This document shows positions 1-4,208 of a stretch of DNA of 6,305 nucleotides, in pieces. Both the position numbers and the translations under genes were made by a program. Under the pieces are notes generated by a model. It saw nothing but the letters and a program-made list of their open reading frames with translations, was not told where the DNA came from and made no database searches. How positions within the stretch are numbered: the stretch's first letter is position 1; every line of letters begins with the position of its first letter. The DNA is from an uncultured Eubacterium sp. (GTDB lineage Bacteria; Bacillota; Clostridia; Lachnospirales; Lachnospiraceae). The DNA lies in assembly GCA_905236735.1 (NCBI GenBank), contig CAJOOU010000110.1, forward strand, positions 1-6,305, in the 5' to 3' direction.

Positions 1-8
1 CTGCATTG

Positions 9-17
9 TGATAAAAT
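9..17 (+). promoter_or_regulatory. Possible extended -10 promoter element upstream of sufC
   Basis: TGATAAAAT fits the extended -10 pattern TGnTATAAT with one mismatch. It lies 33 bases before the sufC start codon, which leaves room for a short leader and the ribosome binding site. A matching -35 box would fall left of the window and cannot be examined. In AT-rich leader DNA such matches arise by chance, and the array could equally be read from a promoter further upstream. Confidence 0.25.
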
Positions 18-37
18 ATAAGTTACTGTAAGAAAGG

Positions 38-43
38 AAAAGG
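38..43 (+). promoter_or_regulatory. Ribosome binding site of sufC
   Basis: AAAAGG ends 7 bases before the ATG at 51, within a purine run (31-43) that also holds AAAGGA. This supports the ATG at 51 as the start. No other start is needed, because the SufC family normally begins a few residues before this same beta strand. Confidence 0.55.
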
Positions 44-50
44 TAAGTCT

Positions 51-788
51 ATGCTTAAAATAAAAGATGCCGTTTATGAGGTCGAAGACGGCGGAAAGAA
101 TGTCTGTATTATCGACAACTTAAGTCTCGAGGTGGGAGATGGCAAGTTTGTGGTAATAACAGGACCTAACGGCGGAGGAAAGTCCACGCTCGCAAAGCTG
201 ATTATGGGCATAAATCCTCTGACCAAAGGAAGTATTGAACTTGATGGGGAGGATATTACAAACAAGAATATTACGGAGAGAGCAAATCTTGGCTTAAGTT
301 TTGCTTTTCAGGCTCCGGTACATTTTAAGGGGATAAAGGTCATTGACCTTTTAAGGCTTGCCGCAAAGGAGAAAATATCCATTGATACAGCCTGCGAATA
401 TCTGTCAAAGGTGGGACTTTGCGCAAAGGATTATATCGAAAGAGAAGTAAATTCTTCGCTTTCAGGTGGAGAGCTTAAAAGAATAGAGATAGCAACAGTG
501 CTTGCCAGAAAGACAAAGTTTTCGATTTTTGATGAGCCTGAGGCGGGTATAGATCTCTGGAGTTTCCAAAACCTTATAAAGGTATTTGAAAATATCAGAG
601 AATCCATTAACGGAACCATACTTGTCATCTCTCATCAGGAGAGAATTCTTAATATAGCAGATGAAATTGTTGTAATAGAAGACGGCAAGGTCGCAAGATG
701 CGGAAAAAGAGACGAGATTTTCCCTACTCTCATGGGAACGGCATCTATGGCGAACATCGCCTGTGAAAAGTTAGGAGGCAGCGTATAA
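51..788 (+). CDS. sufC: SufC-type Fe-S cluster assembly ABC ATPase
   Basis: This is the cytosolic ATPase of the SUF Fe-S cluster assembly system, which binds SufB-type scaffold proteins and drives their conformational change on ATP hydrolysis. At 245 residues it has the usual SufC length (about 250) and has no membrane segments. All ABC motifs are visible: Walker A GPNGGGKST (38-46), Q-loop Gln87 in FAFQAPVHF, signature LSGGELKR (137-144), Walker B with catalytic Glu162 in FDEPEAGID, and switch His195 in SHQER. The FAFQ segment followed by P and the SGGELKR form are typical of SufC and differ from those of nutrient importers. It overlaps the next gene, a SufB-type scaffold, by one base, which strongly supports the SUF assignment over a generic ABC transporter subunit. 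No substrate-binding or permease gene is adjacent. Confidence in the family is high; assignment to the minimal two-gene SUF branch is inferred from context. Confidence 0.93.
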   Translation: MLKIKDAVYEVEDGGKNVCIIDNLSLEVGDGKFVVITGPNGGGKSTLAKLIMGINPLTKGSIELDGEDITNKNITERANLGLSFAFQAPVHFKGIKVIDLLRLAAKEKISIDTACEYLSKVGLCAKDYIEREVNSSLSGGELKRIEIATVLARKTKFSIFDEPEAGIDLWSFQNLIKVFENIRESINGTILVISHQERILNIADEIVVIEDGKVARCGKRDEIFPTLMGTASMANIACEKLGGSV

Positions 789-790
789 TG
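773..790 (+). promoter_or_regulatory. sufC-sufB coupled junction: AGGAGG site and TAATG overlap
   Basis: A perfect AGGAGG (773-778) inside the last codons of sufC sits 9 bases before the ATG at 788. The sufC stop TAA (786-788) shares its last A with that ATG, giving TAATG. This arrangement favours translational coupling and a fixed ratio of the ATPase to the scaffold, and it fixes the sufB start. Confidence 0.8.
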
Positions 791-1705
791 GATGAAATAC
801 AAAAGCAGCTTATTGCGGAGGTGGCAGATCTGCATACCATGCCGGACGGAGCCTATAACATAAGGGCTAATTCGGAATCTGTTGCAAGAAATACCACTGC
901 AAACATAGATATTGTCACAAAAGAGGACAAAAGCGGAATCGATATACATATAAAGCCCGGTACAAAGAATGAAAGCGTGCATATACCGGTGGTTTTGAGC
1001 GAAAGCGGAATAAAAGAGACAGTATATAATGATTTTTACATTGGCGAAAACAGTGATGTAACCATAGTTGCAGGCTGTGGCATATCAAACTGCGGTACTC
1101 AGGATTCGCAGCATGACGGAGTGCACAGATTCTTTGTCGGAAAAGGCGCAAAAATCAGATATGTGGAAAAACACTATGGCGAAGGTGACGGCTCAGGTAA
1201 AAGAATCCTTAACCCTGTAACAGAGGTGTATCAGGAAGAGGGCAGCTATGTTGATATGGAGATGGTGCAGATAAAGGGAGTGGATTCCACATACCGCACC
1301 ACTAAGGCTGAACTTAAAGGAGACGCAACCTTTATCGTACATGAGAGACTGATGACTCACGGCGAGCAGAGCGCAACAAGCGTATATACCGTAGAACTTA
1401 ACGGTGAAAATTCTGCAACAGATGTAATTTCGCGCTCTGTTGCGAAGGATTCTTCAGAACAGATATTTGAAGCTTCAATTGTCGGAAATACTGTTTGCTC
1501 GGGTCATGCGGAATGCGATGCCATAATCATGGGCAAGGCTCATGTGGTTGCCATACCGAAGCTCGATGCCAAGGATGTGGATGCATCGCTTATCCATGAG
1601 GCGGCAATAGGTAAAATTGCGGGAGACCAGCTTATTAAGCTGATGACACTGGGCCTTACCGAAGAAGAGGCCGAAGAGCAGATTATTGCAGGATTCCTTA
1701 GATAG
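788..1705 (+). CDS. sufB: SufB-type Fe-S scaffold (short, minimal SUF/SMS-like)
   Basis: This is the scaffold partner of SufC, on which nascent Fe-S clusters are built. It has 305 residues, against about 495 for E. coli SufB and 423 for SufD. It therefore lacks much of the N-terminal region and keeps mainly the beta-helix core and the C-terminal helical SufC-binding region. Two positions important in E. coli SufB can be aligned: Cys405 matches Cys243 in AECDAIIMG, and Glu434 matches Glu271 in the HEA motif (270-272), followed by IGKIAGDQL. The HEA form is SufB-like, whereas SufD usually has SHGA. A further cluster of Cys97, Cys102, His109 and His113 lies in the middle of the protein. No membrane segment or signal peptide is seen. 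With no second SufB/D paralogue in the window it may work as a homodimer with SufC, as proposed for the minimal SmsCB systems of anaerobes. Automated pipelines may label it SufD. The family is sure; the subfamily name is less so. Confidence 0.88.
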   Translation: MDEIQKQLIAEVADLHTMPDGAYNIRANSESVARNTTANIDIVTKEDKSGIDIHIKPGTKNESVHIPVVLSESGIKETVYNDFYIGENSDVTIVAGCGISNCGTQDSQHDGVHRFFVGKGAKIRYVEKHYGEGDGSGKRILNPVTEVYQEEGSYVDMEMVQIKGVDSTYRTTKAELKGDATFIVHERLMTHGEQSATSVYTVELNGENSATDVISRSVAKDSSEQIFEASIVGNTVCSGHAECDAIIMGKAHVVAIPKLDAKDVDASLIHEAAIGKIAGDQLIKLMTLGLTEEEAEEQIIAGFLR

Positions 1706-1708
1706 AGG
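1704..1708 (+). promoter_or_regulatory. Ribosome binding site of cysD, overlapping the sufB stop
   Basis: AGAGG overlaps the sufB TAG stop (1703-1705) and ends 5 bases before the ATG at 1714. It supports that start, which also places the N-terminus level with E. coli CysD (HLxxLEAEAIxIIREVAAE). Confidence 0.6.
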
Positions 1709-1713
1709 TAGAT

Positions 1714-2607
1714 ATGTTATCACATTTGGATAAACTTGAAGCGGAAGCCATATATATTATCAGGGAGGTCGCAGCAGAATGCGAAAGACCTGTAATGCTT
1801 TACTCAATAGGCAAGGACAGCTCTGTTATGCTGCATCTTGCCTTAAAGGCGTTTTATCCGGAAAAACCACCCTTCCCTTTTCTGCATGTCAATACCACAT
1901 GGAAGTTTAGGGAGATGATAGAGTTTCGCGACCGCATTGCTAAAGAAAAGGGCATAGAGATGCTCGAATATATAAACGAAGACGGGGTAAAAAGAGGAAT
2001 AAATCCCTTTGACCACGGCAGTGCATACACGGACATAATGAAGACACAGGCACTAAAGGACGCCCTTGATAAATATGGGTTTACGGCGGCTTTCGGAGGC
2101 GGCAGGAGAGACGAAGAAAAATCCAGAGCCAAGGAAAGGATTTTCTCATTCAGAAACGAAAACCACGCGTGGGACCCAAAAAATCAAAGGCCGGAGATGT
2201 GGAAACTCTATAATTCAAGGATAAACAAAGGGGAGAGCATCAGGGTTTTCCCTATATCAAACTGGACTGAGACAGATATATGGCAGTATATACAAAGAGA
2301 AAACATTGATATAGTACCGCTTTATTTTGCCAAGGTAAGACCGGTGATTTACAGAGACGGCAATATAATAATGGTAGATGATGACAGACTTAAGATTCGC
2401 GAGGGAGAAAAAATAGAGTATAAGAGCGTAAGGTTTCGCACACTCGGATGCTATCCGCTTACAGGCGGTATAGAGTCTACCGCGGATACTTTAGAGGAAA
2501 TAGTAAAAGAGACCTTAAGCGCTACGAGTTCGGAGAGAACTACAAGAGTTATAGACAACGAGGCAGCAGGCAGCATGGAACGAAGGAAAAGAGAGGGTTA
2601 CTTCTAA
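1714..2607 (+). CDS. cysD: Sulfate adenylyltransferase subunit 2 (CysD)
   Basis: CysD is the catalytic ATP-pyrophosphatase subunit of heterodimeric ATP sulfurylase, which joins sulfate to AMP from ATP to give APS and pyrophosphate in the cytosol. At 297 residues it matches the family length (E. coli 302) and is collinear with it from end to end. Visible marks are the PP-loop SIGKDSSV (31-38), FGGGRRDEEKSRAKER (127-142), WDPKNQRPE (153-161), the INKGESIRVFP stretch (170-180), FRTLGCYPLTG (241-251) and the ending GSMERRKREGYF. One difference stands out: the usual HVDTxWKF motif reads HVNTTWKF here, with Asn60 (codon AAT at 1891-1893) in place of the Asp. One base separates it from cysN, its obligate GTPase partner. 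The related PAPS reductases share the PP-loop but not this set of motifs, so the identification is very secure. Confidence 0.97.
   Translation: MLSHLDKLEAEAIYIIREVAAECERPVMLYSIGKDSSVMLHLALKAFYPEKPPFPFLHVNTTWKFREMIEFRDRIAKEKGIEMLEYINEDGVKRGINPFDHGSAYTDIMKTQALKDALDKYGFTAAFGGGRRDEEKSRAKERIFSFRNENHAWDPKNQRPEMWKLYNSRINKGESIRVFPISNWTETDIWQYIQRENIDIVPLYFAKVRPVIYRDGNIIMVDDDRLKIREGEKIEYKSVRFRTLGCYPLTGGIESTADTLEEIVKETLSATSSERTTRVIDNEAAGSMERRKREGYF
2591..2597 (+). promoter_or_regulatory. Ribosome binding site of cysN inside the cysD end
   Basis: GAGAGGG lies within the last codons of cysD and ends 11 bases before the cysN ATG at 2609. The cysD stop TAA is separated from that ATG by a single G, so terminating ribosomes probably reinitiate on cysN and keep the two subunits balanced. 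Confidence 0.6.
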
Positions 2608-2608
2608 G

Positions 2609-4192
2609 ATGAACGGACTACTTAAATTTATCACCTGCGGTAGTGTAGACGACGGTAAATCCACACTTATAGGACATATCCTGTATGACACAAAGCTTTT
2701 GTATACCGATCAGAAAAAGGCTCTTGAACTGGACTCTAAAGTTGGCTCAAGGGGCGGAGAGCTAGATTATTCCCTTCTTTTGGACGGCCTTATGGCAGAG
2801 CGCGAGCAGGGTATAACTATAGATGTGGCATACAGATATTTTACCACCAAGCGCCGCAGTTTTATTGTGGCAGATACTCCCGGACACGAGCAGTATACGA
2901 GGAACATGGCGGTCGGAGCATCTTTTGCAGACTTTGCGGTGATACTTGTCGATGCAACGCAGGGCGTGCTCATGCAGACCAAAAGACATGCGAGAATATG
3001 TGCTCTCATGGGTATACATTATTTTGCTTTTGCGGTAAACAAGATGGATCTTGTTTCATATGATGAGGCGAGATTTAAGGAGATCCTTTCCCAGATAGAT
3101 GCGCTCAAAACCGAGCTGTCTTTGTATGATGTGAGGGTATTTCCGGTTTCTGCGACCGAGGGAGACAATATAACAAAGCCGTCGGAAAATATGCCGTGGT
3201 ATACGGGCGGAGATCTGCTGTCATACCTTGAAACTGTAGAGATAGATAAAGAAAAAGAAGAAGGATTCTATATGCCGGTGCAGAGAGTCTGCCGTCCGGA
3301 CAGATCATTTAGAGGATTCCAGGGGCAGATAGAATCCGGTAAAATCCGAGTGGGAGATGAGGTAAATATACTTCCGGCGGGAGAAAAGGCCGGAGTAAAG
3401 GGCATATTTATAGGCGATAAGGAGGCAGAAGAAGCGTCCGAGGGCAGTCCGGTAACCATTTCACTTGACAAAGAGGTGGATGTATCGAGGGGCTGCGTTA
3501 TCGTAAAGGGAGCAGAGCCCAAGACGGCCAAGGCCTTTACTGCGAAGATGCTCTGGATGGATGATAATCCTTTACAGGTCGGAGGGGATTACATCTTTAA
3601 AATTGGCACGAAACAGATGCCGGGAGTTTTGAAGGCCATAAGGCATAAGGTGGATGTCAATACCGGAGAATATCTTAAGGCGGATACCTTAGGCAAAAAC
3701 GAACTTGCCCTTGTGGATGCGCTTTTGCAGGAAGAGGTGACTATTGACATCTTTGACGCTCACAAGACGCTCGGAGAATTTATCCTTATAGACAGACTTA
3801 CCAACATGACCTCGGCCTGCGGAGTTATTACCGAAGTGACAGGCCGGGATGGTTATGAGGGCTCGGCCGTATTTGCGGACGGAGATGCAAAGGTCTGTGC
3901 GGATATTTACGATAAATATTATTATGACTCTCTGACAAAGAATATTAAAAGGGTGCCGGGGGAGCCTGTCATCTATAAGCCGGGAGATACGGTTCTGTTA
4001 AAGGGTGAGGGATATGAATATCCTGAAGATATGGATATTGTCTTTGAAGACAGGGCGGTCAGAATAAGAGGCGGTATTTTTGAAGGTCTTACTGCAGATA
4101 AGGCAGGAGATGTATGCATTAGTCCGGAAGGATTCGCACTAGCGGACAAAAAGCGCATCTTTGAAGCATATCGGAGGATTATTGTGAAATAA
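2609..4192 (+). CDS. cysN: Sulfate adenylyltransferase subunit 1, GTPase (CysN)
   Basis: CysN is the translation-factor-like GTPase that couples GTP hydrolysis to APS synthesis by CysD. The G domain (about 1-205) shows G1 GSVDDGKST (11-19), the switch region EREQGITIDVAYRYF (64-78), G3 DTPGHEQYTRNM (89-100), G4 NKMD (144-147) and G5 SA (181-182). EF-Tu-like beta-barrel domains follow: domain II at about 219-305 (PVQRVCRP, FRGFQGQIESG) and domain III at about 307-410, ending at LIDRLTNMTSACGVITEV. After that the protein runs on for about 117 residues (411-527), roughly twice the tail of E. coli CysN (475 residues in all). This tail has no P-loop and shows no APS kinase (CysC) motifs, so it is not a CysNC fusion. 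It includes the pieces YKPGDTVLLKGEGYEYPEDM (456-475) and DRAVRIRGGIFEG (481-493), which I cannot assign. The core identification is very secure; the role of the tail is unknown. Confidence 0.96.
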   Translation: MNGLLKFITCGSVDDGKSTLIGHILYDTKLLYTDQKKALELDSKVGSRGGELDYSLLLDGLMAEREQGITIDVAYRYFTTKRRSFIVADTPGHEQYTRNMAVGASFADFAVILVDATQGVLMQTKRHARICALMGIHYFAFAVNKMDLVSYDEARFKEILSQIDALKTELSLYDVRVFPVSATEGDNITKPSENMPWYTGGDLLSYLETVEIDKEKEEGFYMPVQRVCRPDRSFRGFQGQIESGKIRVGDEVNILPAGEKAGVKGIFIGDKEAEEASEGSPVTISLDKEVDVSRGCVIVKGAEPKTAKAFTAKMLWMDDNPLQVGGDYIFKIGTKQMPGVLKAIRHKVDVNTGEYLKADTLGKNELALVDALLQEEVTIDIFDAHKTLGEFILIDRLTNMTSACGVITEVTGRDGYEGSAVFADGDAKVCADIYDKYYYDSLTKNIKRVPGEPVIYKPGDTVLLKGEGYEYPEDMDIVFEDRAVRIRGGIFEGLTADKAGDVCISPEGFALADKKRIFEAYRRIIVK

Positions 4193-4194
4193 TC
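4177..4194 (+). other. Hairpin with GNRA-type tetraloop across the cysN stop codon
   Basis: GATTATT (4177-4183) and AATAATC (4188-4194) are perfect reverse complements enclosing the loop GTGA, which as RNA is a GNRA tetraloop. The 7-base-pair stem contains the cysN stop codon (4190-4192) and ends directly before the AGGGGG ribosome binding site of the next gene. There is no T-run after it, so it does not look like an intrinsic terminator. The stem is mostly A-U and weak; chance is possible. Confidence 0.35.
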
Positions 4195-4200
4195 AGGGGG
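4195..4200 (+). promoter_or_regulatory. Ribosome binding site of the permease-kinase gene
   Basis: AGGGGG ends 8 bases before the ATG at 4209, which it supports as the start. The next in-frame ATG (4299) would begin inside the first membrane helix and is therefore unlikely. Confidence 0.7.
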
Positions 4201-4208
4201 CGAAAGTT

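Noticed and set aside
1..50. Riboswitch or T-box leader upstream of sufC
   Set aside because: Only 50 bases are present, with no paired stems or recognisable conserved element; any leader would lie left of the window.
51..788. ATPase of a nutrient ABC importer
   Set aside because: No permease or binding-protein gene is adjacent, and the one-base overlap with a SufB-type scaffold together with SufC-like motif context favours SUF.
635..982. Minus-strand open frame of 115 codons across the sufC-sufB junction
   Set aside because: It lies antisense to two well-supported genes, has a Cys/Tyr/His-rich composition without domain motifs, and is best explained as a by-product of codon use on the + strand.
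3839..4189. Possible APS kinase (CysC) domain fused to CysN
   Set aside because: The tail is only about 117 residues, has no GxxGxGKST P-loop and no DGDNxR-type motif, so a CysNC bifunctional enzyme is not supported.
4177..4200. Intrinsic terminator between cysN and the permease-kinase gene
   Set aside because: The stem is AT-rich and short, and it is followed by a run of G rather than T, so it does not fit Rho-independent termination.
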